From: Actinopolymorpha alba DSM 45243
GTDB lineage: Bacteria; Actinomycetota; Actinomycetes; Propionibacteriales; Actinopolymorphaceae
NCBI RefSeq assembly: GCF_000373925.1
Contig: NZ_KB892785.1
Location: 1-47,794, forward strand
Reading direction: 5' to 3'
DNA: 47,794 nucleotides
The number at the start of each line of letters is the position of its first letter. Positions within the stretch are counted from its first letter, which is position 1. Positions 15,797 through 25,448 of the stretch are shown one piece after another. A program made the position numbers and the translations under genes. Under the pieces are notes generated by a model that made no database searches, was not told where the DNA came from, and saw only the letters and a list, made by a program, of their open reading frames with translations.

Positions 15797-17554
15797 GTGT
15801 CAACCATCAGCAAGGTGCTCATCGCCAACCGCGGAGAGATCGCCGTACGCATCGCGCGGGCGTGCCAGGACACCGGCCTGGCCAGCGTCGCGGTGTACGC
15901 CGACCCCGACCGGGACGCGCTGCACGTGCGGGTCGCCGATGAGGCGTACGCACTGGGCGGCACCGCCCCTGGCGAGAGCTACCTCGCGATCGACAAGCTC
16001 CTCGACGTCGCCCGGCGGACCGGGGCCGATGCGGTCCACCCCGGTTACGGCTTCCTCGCTGAGAACGCCGACTTCGCCCGCGCGGTCCTGGCCGCCGGCC
16101 TGGTCTGGATCGGCCCTCCCCCGGAGGCCATCGACGCGCTCGGGGACAAGGTCAAGGCCCGCCACATCGCGCAGAACGTCGGGGCGCCGCTCGTCGCCGG
16201 CACACCAAACCCTGTCGCCGGTGCCGACGAGGTGGTGGCGTTCGCTCGCGAGCATGGGCTGCCGGTCGCGATCAAGGCGGCGTACGGCGGTGGCGGCCGC
16301 GGGCTCAAGGTGGCCCGCACCCTCGAGGAGATTCCTGAACTTTTCGACTCAGCCGTCCGCGAGGCAGTGACGGCGTTCGGACGCGGCGAGTGCTTCGTCG
16401 AGCGCTACCTCGACCGCCCGCGACACGTCGAGACGCAGTGCCTGGCCGACCAGCACGGCAACGTGGTCGTGGTGTCAACCCGGGATTGCTCCCTGCAACG
16501 CCGGCACCAGAAGCTGGTCGAGGAGGCACCCGCGCCGTTCCTCGATGACCAGCAGATCCGCACGCTCTACCAAGCCAGCAAGGCGATTCTCGCCGAGGCG
16601 GGCTATGTCGGCGCCGGCACCTGCGAGTTCCTCGTCGGGCAGGACGGCACGATCAGCTTCCTCGAGGTCAACACCCGCCTCCAGGTGGAGCACCCGGTCA
16701 CCGAGGAGGTCACCGGGATCGACCTGGTCCGCGAGCAGTTCCGGATCGCGGCCGGCGAACCCCTCGGCTACGACGACCCGCCGCTGCGCGGGCACTCCAT
16801 CGAGTTCCGGATCAACGCAGAGGACGCCGGTCGCGGCTTCCTTCCCGCCGCCGGCACGCTGACCCGCTGGCACCCGCCGTACGGGCCCGGCGTCCGGTTG
16901 GATGGCGGCTACGACCAGGGTGAGACCGTTCCCACGGTGTTCGACTCGCTGATCGCCAAGCTGATCGTCACCGGCCGCGACCGTACGCAGGCGCTCGAGC
17001 GCGCGCGCCGGGCGCTGGCGGAGTTCGTGGTCGAGGGCATGCCGACGGTGATTCCGTTCCACCAGGCGGTCGTGGAGGATCCCGCGTTCACCGCCGCCCA
17101 GGGGGCCTTCGGGGTGCACACCCGCTGGATCGAGACGGAGTTCGACACTCCGATCGCGCCGTACGCCGGGGTGCCCGAGGCGGCCGAGCCCGCCGCTCGG
17201 GAACGCGTCACGGTCGAGGTCGACGGCAAGCGCCTCGAGGTGGTCCTTCCGGCCGACCTGGGTTCGGCGGGCGCGACGACGGGCAACCGCCGGCCGCCCC
17301 GACGCAGTGCCGGCGGCAAGGCCATGGCCACCGCGTCCGGCGACACGCTGACCTCCCCCATGCAGGGCACGCTGGTCAAGGTGGCCGTGGAGGAAGGCCA
17401 GACGGTCGAGGCCGGCGACCTGGTGGTCGTCCTGGAGGCGATGAAGATGGAGCAGCCGGTCAACGCGCACAAGTCCGGCAAGGTCTCGGGCCTCACCGCA
17501 CAGGTCGGCACGAGCGTCACCGCCGGCGCGGTGCTCTGCGAGATCAAGGACTGA
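15797..17554 (+). CDS. Acyl-CoA carboxylase alpha subunit (biotin carboxylase + BCCP)
   Basis: 585 residues from GTG 15797, with GGGAGGAG upstream and [16 protein letters not shown] immediately after the start. The N-terminal biotin carboxylase ATP-grasp shows [12 protein letters not shown] and [19 protein letters not shown], then [16 protein letters not shown]. The C-terminal BCCP domain carries EAMKMEQP with the biotinylated Lys at about 550. The size and linker are those of the actinobacterial AccA3-type subunit, which carboxylates biotin and serves several beta subunits (acetyl-, propionyl- or longer acyl-CoA). No beta subunit is adjacent; the one at 6220 is the nearest. The gene stands alone between the VWA gene and the palindromic element at 17601. 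Confidence 0.92.
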   Translation: MSTISKVLIANRGEIAVRIARACQDTGLASVAVYADPDRDALHVRVADEAYALGGTAPGESYLAIDKLLDVARRTGADAVHPGYGFLAENADFARAVLAAGLVWIGPPPEAIDALGDKVKARHIAQNVGAPLVAGTPNPVAGADEVVAFAREHGLPVAIKAAYGGGGRGLKVARTLEEIPELFDSAVREAVTAFGRGECFVERYLDRPRHVETQCLADQHGNVVVVSTRDCSLQRRHQKLVEEAPAPFLDDQQIRTLYQASKAILAEAGYVGAGTCEFLVGQDGTISFLEVNTRLQVEHPVTEEVTGIDLVREQFRIAAGEPLGYDDPPLRGHSIEFRINAEDAGRGFLPAAGTLTRWHPPYGPGVRLDGGYDQGETVPTVFDSLIAKLIVTGRDRTQALERARRALAEFVVEGMPTVIPFHQAVVEDPAFTAAQGAFGVHTRWIETEFDTPIAPYAGVPEAAEPAARERVTVEVDGKRLEVVLPADLGSAGATTGNRRPPRRSAGGKAMATASGDTLTSPMQGTLVKVAVEEGQTVEAGDLVVVLEAMKMEQPVNAHKSGKVSGLTAQVGTSVTAGAVLCEIKD

Positions 17555-17570
17555 GGGGTCGCGCAACCCC

Positions 17571-17599
17571 CTGGTCGCCGCGCTGCCGTGTGAGGGTCC
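17571..17599. repeat. 29-bp dispersed repeat, copy 1
   Basis: CTGGTCGCCGCGCTGCCG followed by TGTGAGGGTCC matches 24758-24786 in 28 of 29 positions. Both copies lie just downstream of a rightward gene. Confidence 0.7.
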
Positions 17600-17600
17600 G

Positions 17601-17686
17601 AATGACCACGTATACGTGGTCATTGCATGCCTTGCATGGCACCGACACCATGCGAAGCAGGTAATGACCACGTAAACGTGATCATT
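17601..17686. repeat. 86-bp paired-palindrome element, copy 1
   Basis: A perfect 24-bp palindrome (17601-17624, halves AATGACCACGTA/TACGTGGTCATT) and a near-palindrome of the same sequence (17663-17686) are set 62 bp apart start to start. The 38 bp between them contain a further inverted repeat (TTGCATGG/CCATGCGAA). It lies between the convergent carboxylase and subtilase genes. It has the same architecture, length and spacing as 30242-30327. The remainder of the gap to 17801 holds nothing else recognisable. Confidence 0.8.
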
Positions 17687-17801
17687 TGGGGTCTCAACCG
17701 AGGGGACCTGGACCCCGCATGGTGTTTTGAATAAGCCGCTCGCAGCAGCGGGGCCACGCGGGGCACCGGTCCAACGCCGGCGCCCCGCTGCCCCGCGCCC
17801 C

Positions 17802-20800
17802 CTACCGCTTCAGCCCGAACGCCCGCGTCACCGTCTGGGTGAGCCGGTTGCCGTTGGCGTCGCGCGCCGTGACCCGCAGGGTGACCGCGCTCCCCAGCCG
17901 CGAGGTCGGGTGCGTGACCGTGGCGGTGTAGCGGTTCTTGGTGGTGGCCGTGACCGGCGCACTTCGCCAGGTCTTGCCGTCGTCGTACGACAGTTCCAGG
18001 GTGACGCCCGCGATCCGTGCGACGGCCGCGCCCGGTTGGTGCCGTACGCCCAGGGTGATCGCGTGCGGCTGCCCCACGCGCACCCGACTGGACGCGTCGG
18101 CCGCCGGGACGCCGTAGTCGACCAGCAGCAGCGGTAGATGCTCGCCCTCCTCAGCGTCGACCCCGGCCGAGCGGAACGTCCATGCCGACTTCACCTTCGT
18201 GGAATACGTCCACCACTTCTCCACCCGGGCGGCGTCGAGCTCCAACCGGAACGTCGCAGCACCGGCCGGGACGTCGAAGAACGCGTACCGATCGGGCACT
18301 CGGCCGAGCAGCTTGCCGTTGCGGTAAAGCCCCATCTGGTAGGCCTCGTGGTCAGTTCGGCCTAACTGATCCAGTGCCGGATCGTTGACGAACCCGTTGA
18401 GAGCGACCCAGATCCCCTCGCCGCCGTACCTCGTGACCTCGGAATTCCAGCTCTCGTAGTTCGGCAGGGACGACGTGGCGACCGCGTACCCGAAACGTAC
18501 CGACTGCCGGGTTCCGGGCCGGTAGCTGCGGTTGCGGTCGTCCAGCTCGACGATCCCGCCGTTCTCAGAGTCCGAGAAGTTGTACGGAAGCACCATCTGC
18601 GCCCAGGTCGTCTGGTTGGCGAGGACATAGTCGGTCCGTTCGGATGGCGACCGGAACGTCGGCAGCAGCCAACCACCGACCTGCGACCCCAGCCTGGTCC
18701 AGCCGTTACGCGTCTCCGACGTCAGATTGACCGGCGCGTGCGCACCGAAGCCCACGTCGACCCGCGCGAAGGCGCTCTGGTCGAAGGTCCACTGCGGCCT
18801 GTCGGGAATCCGCCCGGACGCCGGCACCAGCAGGTCGTAGACGTACGGCGTGGGTGCGATGCCGGTCAGCTGCACCTGGACGGACCCGCCCGCGAGGAGA
18901 TCCCGCAACGCCCGCGCCGCGGTCCGGCTGGTTCCGAGCACGGGCACCGACACCTCGGGCCACAGCCATTCCGCTGTGACGCCGGCCCGGGTTTCGTCGT
19001 AGAACAGCACCACCCGGGCTCCCGCCTTCACCGCGGCGGCCGCCTGCTTGCCCGACGCGACCGCGGGATCGCGGCGGACGAGGGCCACGAATCCCTTGGG
19101 AACCAGGCTGGCGGGTACGCCGGCCAGGTTGGCGGGTCGGGCGGACCCCAGGTCGACCAGCGGAAGTCGGCGGGTCCCGTCGAGGCGGTTCGACGTGTCG
19201 TAGTAGCTCGTCGGCAGGTCGAACGCGGGCCGGCCCACGACGCTCGCCCTGATCGGCGGCGCCTCGAGCCGGGCCCCGGTGATGAACTCGAACTGCCCGT
19301 GCCGGACCGGAGCGGTCGGCGTGGCGAAGAAGCTGTTCTTGTCCGCGTCGAGTACGGAGACACCGAGTTGGCTGCCGTTCAACTCGCTTTCGGCGACTCG
19401 GGTATAGCCGAAGGTGCTCTCTCGCGAGGTGCTGTCCGGCGCACCCTTCACCGTGGTCGTGACGGGCACCGCCTTCCGCGCGTCGAGGACCACCGTCACG
19501 TCCTTGGTGACGTTGACGTCCGGCGCGCTGACGAGGCTGAACCGCGCGGGGCTCGTGTCGGTCGCCTCGAGCATGAACGTCGAGCCGAAGCTGTACGCAC
19601 CCGGCGGAAGCCGGAGAGTGACCTTGCCGTCTTCGAGGACGGTGAACGACTGGTCGTACCACTCCCCGTCATCGACATCGAGCACGTCGAGGTACTCGTT
19701 GGCAGGCTGGCCGTCGCGGTTGATGCCGCGCACCGTGACGTCGTACATCTCCGGCTCGATGTACCACCCGATCGGCGTCGCGATCGTCGCACCGGTCGCG
19801 GCCACCTTCGCCGTGAGCGCACCGCCGTAGTTCGCAACGGCGAGCGTGCGCGGGTCGACGGTCAGGCGTACGGCGGCCTTGCCCTTCGCCGGCACGGTGA
19901 GCTTGCGGGTGCTGAGGGCGAGCGCGGCCGCCGGCACCGGGCCGTCCGGCGAGGAGGCCGCCGCGCTGAGGTCGAGGGTGACGGGTGCCGCCGCGTCGTT
20001 GGTGTAGGTGACCGTCTTGGCCACCGGAGCGAGGTTGGTGTGCGGCCAGCGGAAGTAGCCGAACTCCAGCTTGCCGGCATCCGCCCGCAGCGTTGCCGTC
20101 ACCGCCCGGCCGACGTCGACCCGGCCGGCACCCTGCTGGTAGACGCTCAGCGACCTGTTCGGCTTCGCGGTCGTCATGAGGGCGGCCTTGATCTGCTCGG
20201 CCTTCCAGTCCGGGTGCTGCTGAGCGAGGATGGCCGCGGCGCCCGCGACGTGGGGTGTCGCCATCGACGTACCACTCAGTGCCATGTACTTCTCGCCGAC
20301 GAGTTCGCCGAGGTCGCTGCCGGCCGCCCGCGCGGCGACGATCTCGACGCCGGGCGCGGTGATCTCCGGCTTGATGCCGCCGTTGATCTTGCGCGGACCG
20401 ATGCTGGAGAAGTCCGCCAGGTTGTCGTCACGCTCGACCGCCCCCACGGCGAGCGCCGCGTCCGCGGTGGCCGGGCTCGACACCGAGCCGGGAATGTCCC
20501 CGTCGTTGCCCGCCGCGATCACGAACAACGCCCCGGTCTGCGCGGTGAGGCGGTTGACCGCCTGGTCGACCGGATCGTTGCCGTCGCTGGGTCCACCACC
20601 CAAACTCAGGTTGACGACCTTCGCCCCCGCGCCAACCGACCACTCCATGCCGGCGATGATGCTTGACCAGTAGCCGTAGCCGTAGTCGTCGAGCACCTTC
20701 GCCGAGATCAGCTGCGCGGCCGGGGCGATCCCGGTGTACTTCCCGGACTGCCCGGCGCCCGTGCCAGCCGCGATCGACGCGACGTGCGTGCCGTGACCGT

Positions 20801-21677
20801 AGTGGTCGTCGACGTCCGGTGACTCGGAGAAGTTCTTGGCCGCGGCGATCCTGCCCTTGAGGTCAGGATGGGTGGGGTCGATCCCGGTGTCGTTGACCGC
20901 GATCTTCACGCCATTGCCCTTGAGCCCCTTCGCCCACGCGGTCGGCGCACCGATCTGCCGCGCGCTCCGGTCCAGCCTGGCGTGCATCTTCTGGTCGAGC
21001 CAGATGTAGGAGACGCCGTTCGCGAGGCGGGCCTGTGCCTCGCCCTGCCGTACCGCCGGCCGGTCGTCGTTCACCGACTCCCAGAACGTCTCCGGGGTAC
21101 GCCGGTCCTGGCGTACGGCGGCCGCGCCGATGCTCGTGAGCACCCGCCCCTTGCGGACGCCTGGGAGTGTGGTCGCCTGAGCCCGGGCAGTCGCCTGCGC
21201 CAGCGGACCGGCGTACTGCACCAGCAGCGGAAGCGTCCGGGCCCGCTGGTCGTCGTACCCCTGCGCCACCAGCGTGGTGACGTCGAACAACGCCGGATCC
21301 AGGCGCTTGGCCTGGAGGTAGGGCCGGGCCGCGTGGGGTACGACGTACGTCCGGTCCGGGCGGCGCAGAATCTGCGCGGAGTCTGAGCTACTCCCCCGCC
21401 GCGGCACGAACGTGATGCGTTCGCGGCCAGGCTTGCCCGGCCCGATCTGGACGGTGTCCCCGGTGATCAACGTGACGGTGCGCATGCCCGCGGTCGCCGA
21501 CCGGGTGGTCGCCGCAGAGCGGGCCGCCGGTTGCGACGTGGTCGCCTGGCTCGCCGGTGCCGCCGTCCATGTGGGGGCGGATGCTCCCGCCGGTCCCGCG
21601 CCCATCCCACCCGCGATCGCGGCCACGGCAACCGCCGCCGCGATGACACGAATCAACCGTGCCTGAGATCTCGCCAT
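17802..21677 (-). CDS. Secreted S8-family serine peptidase (subtilase)
   Basis: 1291 residues with a signal peptide (LIRVIAAAVAVAAIAGGMGAG). A propeptide region of about 200 residues follows. The subtilisin catalytic domain has Asp263 (VNDTGIDPTHPDL), His295 (HGTHVASIAAG), the oxyanion Asn391 (AAGNDGD) and Ser471 (GTSMATPHVAG), all intact. Large beta-sandwich domains follow, then a PA-like segment around VLFYDETRAG, and further beta domains to the C-terminus. Such proteins are exported proteases of actinobacteria that degrade proteins or process peptides. It starts at ATG 21677, preceded by a G-rich stretch. It is transcribed alone. A half-site AATGATCAC of the paired-palindrome family occurs at 21784. 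Confidence 0.92.
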   Translation of the reverse strand: MARSQARLIRVIAAAVAVAAIAGGMGAGPAGASAPTWTAAPASQATTSQPAARSAATTRSATAGMRTVTLITGDTVQIGPGKPGRERITFVPRRGSSSDSAQILRRPDRTYVVPHAARPYLQAKRLDPALFDVTTLVAQGYDDQRARTLPLLVQYAGPLAQATARAQATTLPGVRKGRVLTSIGAAAVRQDRRTPETFWESVNDDRPAVRQGEAQARLANGVSYIWLDQKMHARLDRSARQIGAPTAWAKGLKGNGVKIAVNDTGIDPTHPDLKGRIAAAKNFSESPDVDDHYGHGTHVASIAAGTGAGQSGKYTGIAPAAQLISAKVLDDYGYGYWSSIIAGMEWSVGAGAKVVNLSLGGGPSDGNDPVDQAVNRLTAQTGALFVIAAGNDGDIPGSVSSPATADAALAVGAVERDDNLADFSSIGPRKINGGIKPEITAPGVEIVAARAAGSDLGELVGEKYMALSGTSMATPHVAGAAAILAQQHPDWKAEQIKAALMTTAKPNRSLSVYQQGAGRVDVGRAVTATLRADAGKLEFGYFRWPHTNLAPVAKTVTYTNDAAAPVTLDLSAAASSPDGPVPAAALALSTRKLTVPAKGKAAVRLTVDPRTLAVANYGGALTAKVAATGATIATPIGWYIEPEMYDVTVRGINRDGQPANEYLDVLDVDDGEWYDQSFTVLEDGKVTLRLPPGAYSFGSTFMLEATDTSPARFSLVSAPDVNVTKDVTVVLDARKAVPVTTTVKGAPDSTSRESTFGYTRVAESELNGSQLGVSVLDADKNSFFATPTAPVRHGQFEFITGARLEAPPIRASVVGRPAFDLPTSYYDTSNRLDGTRRLPLVDLGSARPANLAGVPASLVPKGFVALVRRDPAVASGKQAAAAVKAGARVVLFYDETRAGVTAEWLWPEVSVPVLGTSRTAARALRDLLAGGSVQVQLTGIAPTPYVYDLLVPASGRIPDRPQWTFDQSAFARVDVGFGAHAPVNLTSETRNGWTRLGSQVGGWLLPTFRSPSERTDYVLANQTTWAQMVLPYNFSDSENGGIVELDDRNRSYRPGTRQSVRFGYAVATSSLPNYESWNSEVTRYGGEGIWVALNGFVNDPALDQLGRTDHEAYQMGLYRNGKLLGRVPDRYAFFDVPAGAATFRLELDAARVEKWWTYSTKVKSAWTFRSAGVDAEEGEHLPLLLVDYGVPAADASSRVRVGQPHAITLGVRHQPGAAVARIAGVTLELSYDDGKTWRSAPVTATTKNRYTATVTHPTSRLGSAVTLRVTARDANGNRLTQTVTRAFGLKR

Positions 21678-21824
21678 CCCCTACCCCCACCCACGCCGCC
21701 GCGGCGGTCGCAAAGTATTTACGCGCGCCTCACTGCGCCCGTTGCTTTTATGACCGACATGGAAGGTGAAAGGTTGGTCACGAAATGATCACAAACCTGG
21801 TCAGGCCAGCGTCGGCCTTCCCGG

Positions 21825-22745
21825 TCAGAGCTGGCTCAGGCCGGGAAGGTCGAGCGAACCAGCCGCCTCACGCAGCAGACCGAGGAGTTCCCGCACCAGG
21901 GGCGGCTGCCAGCGTTCCTTCCTACGGACGACGCCGACATACCTCCTCAGCGCTGGCGACACCCGGACAAAGCGGATGCCGTCGATGTGCGGGGCCAGTG
22001 CGAGCGAGGGGATGAGCGCGACGCCCACGCCTCCAGCCACCAGCGTCTGGACGAACGTGTAGTCGCCGCTGCGGCAGGCGGTCCGGGCCTGGATGCCCGC
22101 GGAGAGGAAGAACTGCTCGACCTGGCGCCCGCAGTCGCCGGTCCCCTTCAGCCAGGCTTCGCCGGCGAGCGCGGTCAACGGGATCTCGTCGGCCCCGGCC
22201 AGTTCGTGGCGCTCCGGGAGAGCCGCGAACATCTCCTCCTCCAGGAGTGGGGTGTAGTCGAGGTCGCGGAGCCACTCCTCTGGGGCGGCCGGCGTGAAGA
22301 AGTGGTAGACGAGCGCGAGGTCGGCCGCGCCGTCACGGACGAGCGAGAGGGCGTCCTCGGTCTCCGCCTCACGGAAGGTCAGCTCGACATCGGCCCGACC
22401 GGTCAGCGGCGCCAGCGCCCAGGGCAGCAGCGACTGCCCAGCACTAGGGAACGTCGCGACCGCGAGCCGCCCCACGACACCGTCGACGTACGCGGCGACC
22501 TGGCGTTCGACCTGGGTGAGGCCGGCCACCATGCTCGCGGTGGCCTCCGCCAACAGCCGGCCCGGCTCGGTGAGGCGGACGCCCCGCGGGCTCCGGATCA
22601 CGACAGGAAGCCCGACCGAGCGTTCGAGCGCGGCGACCTGCTGGGAGACGGCGGAGGGTGTGATGTGCAGAGCGCGGGCAGCGGCCGAGAAGCTACCGGC
22701 GCGGGCGACCTCGTGAAGGACGCGGAGCCGATTCACGTCGAGCAT
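21825..22745 (-). CDS. LysR-family transcriptional regulator
   Basis: 306 residues. The N-terminal winged helix reads MLDVNRLRVLHEVARAGSFS, then AARALHITPSAVSQQVAALE, and is followed by a periplasmic-binding-like effector domain of normal length. It is divergent from the EamA transporter gene with about 120 bp between the starts, so it is likely to regulate that exporter and itself. The effector is unknown. Sequence type and context fit the amino-acid or metabolite efflux regulators often paired with DMT transporters. Confidence 0.85.
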   Translation of the reverse strand: MLDVNRLRVLHEVARAGSFSAAARALHITPSAVSQQVAALERSVGLPVVIRSPRGVRLTEPGRLLAEATASMVAGLTQVERQVAAYVDGVVGRLAVATFPSAGQSLLPWALAPLTGRADVELTFREAETEDALSLVRDGAADLALVYHFFTPAAPEEWLRDLDYTPLLEEEMFAALPERHELAGADEIPLTALAGEAWLKGTGDCGRQVEQFFLSAGIQARTACRSGDYTFVQTLVAGGVGVALIPSLALAPHIDGIRFVRVSPALRRYVGVVRRKERWQPPLVRELLGLLREAAGSLDLPGLSQL

Positions 22746-22868
22746 GAAGGCACGCTAACAACCTGGTCCGCAGATCCGTAGTTCTCCTACAGAGGACCGG
22801 CCGGCACAGTGGAGCGCATGGTCCGATTTCCGCCAGCAACCGGTCGTATCCATGAGCAGGGTGGGGGC

Positions 22869-23819
22869 ATGCCACGTCGTTCCCTGGCCCAACTCCTCGT
22901 GCTCTCGGCCCTCTGGGGCTCGTCGTACCTCTTCATCAGCCTCGCGCTGGAGGGGGTCGGGCCGGTCTTCCTCGTCTTCGTCCGTGCCGCGGGCGCCGCG
23001 CTCCTACTCCTGCCGATCCTGTGGGTGCGACGGGCGTCACTGGCCGGCCGGTGGAAGTACCTTCCATTGATCGCACTGCCCCAGGTCGTCCTGCCGTTCG
23101 TCCTCATCAGTGCCGGCGAGCTACACATCGACTCCGGCCTCGCGGGCACGCTGATCGCGACGCAACCCCTGTGGCTGGTGGTGCTCGCGCCGGCGCTCGG
23201 TCTTGGACGGCCTGGCGGCCGCGCCGTCGGCGGGACGCTGATTGGTCTGGCCGGGGTCGCGATCCTGCTTGGCGGCATCGGGACCGGCGCGGACGTCCAC
23301 CTCGGCGGCGCGACGATGGTGCTGGCGGCCGCGGTGTTGTACGCCGTGGGCGGTGCGGCGGTCCGGCGCTGGATGCAGGGAGTCGACCCGGTGGCGCTGA
23401 CCGGCGCGACGATGTCGACCTCAGCCGTCCTGCTCGCGCCGTTCGCGATGGCCGGACTCCCGACGCGGATGCCCGGGTCGACACCGGTCCTCGCCCTCGC
23501 CGTCCTCGCGGTCGCCTGCACCGGCGGAGCGTTCGTGCTCTACAACCGGCTGATCGCCGACGTCGGACCGCAGCGGGCCAGCCTGGTGTCGTACCTCGCC
23601 CCGACGTTCTCCGTGGCCTACGGCGCTCTCCTGCTCGACGAGCCGCTCGGAATCGGGACGTTCGTGGGTCTTGGCCTCATCCTGCTGGGGTCCTGGACAT
23701 GTGCACGAGGCCCTCGCAAGCGGCGAAAGGCAGGATTGGACTCCACAAACGGAACAAATCCTGCGACTGGGGAACACGACCCGTATGCTCAAGCGTCCCC
23801 TAGGCTAGGGGCAGGCTAA
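22869..23819 (+). CDS. EamA/DMT-superfamily transporter
   Basis: 316 residues from ATG 22869, preceded by GGTGGGGGC; the frame is open 20 codons further but without a binding site. Ten hydrophobic segments are arranged as two EamA repeats: the first starts ALWGSSYLFISLALEGVGP, and the second around GGATMVLAAAVLYAVGGAA. The short charged C-terminal tail is cytoplasmic. Members export metabolites such as amino acids or their derivatives. It is divergent from a LysR regulator. The gene for the Gly/Asp-rich membrane protein begins 12 bp after its stop and may be co-transcribed. Confidence 0.85.
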   Translation: MPRRSLAQLLVLSALWGSSYLFISLALEGVGPVFLVFVRAAGAALLLLPILWVRRASLAGRWKYLPLIALPQVVLPFVLISAGELHIDSGLAGTLIATQPLWLVVLAPALGLGRPGGRAVGGTLIGLAGVAILLGGIGTGADVHLGGATMVLAAAVLYAVGGAAVRRWMQGVDPVALTGATMSTSAVLLAPFAMAGLPTRMPGSTPVLALAVLAVACTGGAFVLYNRLIADVGPQRASLVSYLAPTFSVAYGALLLDEPLGIGTFVGLGLILLGSWTCARGPRKRRKAGLDSTNGTNPATGEHDPYAQASPRLGAG

Positions 23820-23831
23820 GGGAGGCCGAGC

Positions 23832-24665
23832 GTGGAGTTCCTACTCGTCGCGGTTGTCATCATCGCCGTCGTGGCGTTCGTCGCCAACCGTCGAGCACAG
23901 ACACAGCGTCGGGAGCTGGAAGCTGCCGATCTGGCGAAGGTCAAGGCCTTCGCCGCCGAGGACGTCACGAAGTTCGGCGAAGAGCTCCAGCGGCTCGACG
24001 TCGACGTCGCGGGGCATGACCTCGACGAGGCGGCGCGTCAGGACTACGAGCGCGCCCTCGACGAGTACGACACCGCCAAGAAGTCGCTCGACGAGGCCCA
24101 GAAGCCCGAGGACATCAAGCACATCACCTCGATCCTCGAGGACGGCAAGTACGCCGTCGCCTGTGTGCGGGCCCGGATCAAGGGCGAGCCGCTCCCCCAG
24201 CGCCGGCCACCATGCTTCTTCAACCCTCAGCACGGCCCGTCGGCCGAGGACGTCGAATGGGCTCCGGGCGGAGGTGCCTACCGCACCGTCCCGGTCTGCG
24301 CCGCGGACGCCGAGCGGGTCAGAGCGGGCGCCGAGCCCGACATCCGCAAGGTCATGGTCGACGGTGAGCGGGTGCCCTACTGGCAGGGCGGCCCCGCCTA
24401 CGCGCCCTGGATGCAGGGCTACTTCGCCGGCTTCGCGACGTCCGGCCTGCTGCCGGCGTTCCTCATGGGCTCGATGATGGGCGGCATGTGGGGCGGGTAC
24501 GGCGACGGCGGATACGCGGACGACTCCGGTGACGGCGGAGATGGCGGCGACGCTGGCGATGCCGGTGACGGTGGCGACGGCGGTGACGCTGGTGGCGACG
24601 GCGGCGACTTTGGCGGCGGAGATTTGGGCGGCGGCGACTTCGGTGGCGGCGACTTCGGGTTCTGA
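23832..24665 (+). CDS. Membrane-anchored protein with Gly/Asp-rich C-terminus, unknown function
   Basis: 277 residues from GTG 23832 (GGGAGG nine bases upstream). One N-terminal membrane helix (EFLLVAVVIIAVVAFVAN) is followed by a charged, probably helical region (about 25-115). A conserved-looking core then holds two cysteines (PPCFFNPQHGPS and VPVCAADAERV) and the motif VPYWQGGPAYAPW. A short hydrophobic stretch and Gly/Met-rich segment lead into about 50 residues made almost only of Gly and Asp with Ala and Phe (GDGGDGGDAGDAGDGG type). The Asp repeats could bind cations, but they do not follow the RTX nonapeptide spacing. I do not recognise a named family. It lies immediately downstream of the EamA gene. 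Confidence 0.75.
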   Translation: MEFLLVAVVIIAVVAFVANRRAQTQRRELEAADLAKVKAFAAEDVTKFGEELQRLDVDVAGHDLDEAARQDYERALDEYDTAKKSLDEAQKPEDIKHITSILEDGKYAVACVRARIKGEPLPQRRPPCFFNPQHGPSAEDVEWAPGGGAYRTVPVCAADAERVRAGAEPDIRKVMVDGERVPYWQGGPAYAPWMQGYFAGFATSGLLPAFLMGSMMGGMWGGYGDGGYADDSGDGGDGGDAGDAGDGGDGGDAGGDGGDFGGGDLGGGDFGGGDFGF

Positions 24666-24757
24666 GCCGCCTGGCTCTCCACGGCGTCTGTCGTCGCACC
24701 TGCTCGCGGTGGACTAGCGGTTGTACCGGAGTTCACCGGGAGGCTTGTTCCAAACTC

Positions 24758-24786
24758 CTGGTCGCCGCGCTGCCGCGTGAGGGTCC
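24758..24786. repeat. 29-bp dispersed repeat, copy 2
   Basis: Matches 17571-17599 in 28 of 29 positions (CTGGTCGCCGCGCTGCCG, then CGTGAGGGTCC). Confidence 0.7.
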
Positions 24787-25051
24787 AAGGGGACCTCCAC
24801 CAAGTCCCCCGCGCGGCACGGGGCACGGCAACCCGTCGATGAGAGCCTTCGTGATCATGGCGCTGGACGGTTCCGCAGGTTGATCTTGAACCAGCCGCCA
24901 GCCGTCCGCGTGAGACAACCGGCCGTCGCGGGGACGCGGGCCCGAAGCAGTGGAGCTTTGCCGGTGCTCCGCATAGGGAAATGCTCCACCGTCTTGCCCC
25001 ATTGGCCACCTGGCGACGAGACTCTTCCTCCCCGCGGCCCGAGCATCCATC

Positions 25052-25131
25052 CGCGAAGTTGATCAACGGTCCTGGTTTCGGGCGTTCGCCGCTGCGGGTG
25101 TCCGGTTCCGCCGCCGTTGATCGACTTCGCG
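25052..25131. repeat. 80-bp palindromic intergenic element, copy 2
   Basis: The same length and plan as 12524-12603. The left arm GCGAAGTTGATCAACGGTCC (25053-25072) is identical to copy 1 over 20 bases. The right arm (25114-25131) pairs with the left arm over 18 bp with one mismatch. The loop shares CGGGCG and GGGTGTCCG with copy 1. Confidence 0.75.
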
Positions 25132-25448
25132 CCTCACGTCCCATATCGTGGGCGGACCTGAAGGCATGAAGGTTCAACCAGCACGGGGTCCCGTCCGGGG
25201 CGCCAAGCCTTGGGCGGTTACCCGCGTACAGATCACAGACCGCATTCCGGAAGATGGGGGCCGGACATTCCAGAAAATACCCCTCAGTTCTTACCCTTTC
25301 CTGACCAATTCCCCGGCCGACAAAAATAACTCCCCGCACGCAACCCCCTGTCGGGCATAGCCAGGGCGGGTCTGGAGGTTTTACGGTCAAGGGGAATGGC
25401 CGATTTCACTTGACCAGAATGGCCTTCCACGCAAGGGGAGGTAGTCGA

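Larger units (their letters stand above)
24666..25448. other. 780-bp intergenic region with dispersed repeats
   Basis: No gene is supported here. It contains the second copy of a 29-bp repeat (24758), a short GGGGACCTCC/AAGTCCCC inverted motif just after it, and the second 80-bp palindromic element (25052). The frames crossing it on either strand have no ribosome binding site and no family resemblance. The last 100 bp carry the leader of the SPW gene. Confidence 0.5.

Noticed and set aside
18738-20666. Long rightward open frame (about 640 codons) opposite the subtilase
   Set aside because: It is antisense to a fully conserved S8 protease with all catalytic residues. The composition is Arg/Gly/Val-rich as expected from the complement of GC-rich codons, and there is no ribosome binding site or family match.
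24666-25448. Possible small genes in the 780-bp gap
   Set aside because: Open frames on both strands lack binding sites and cross repeats and a palindrome.
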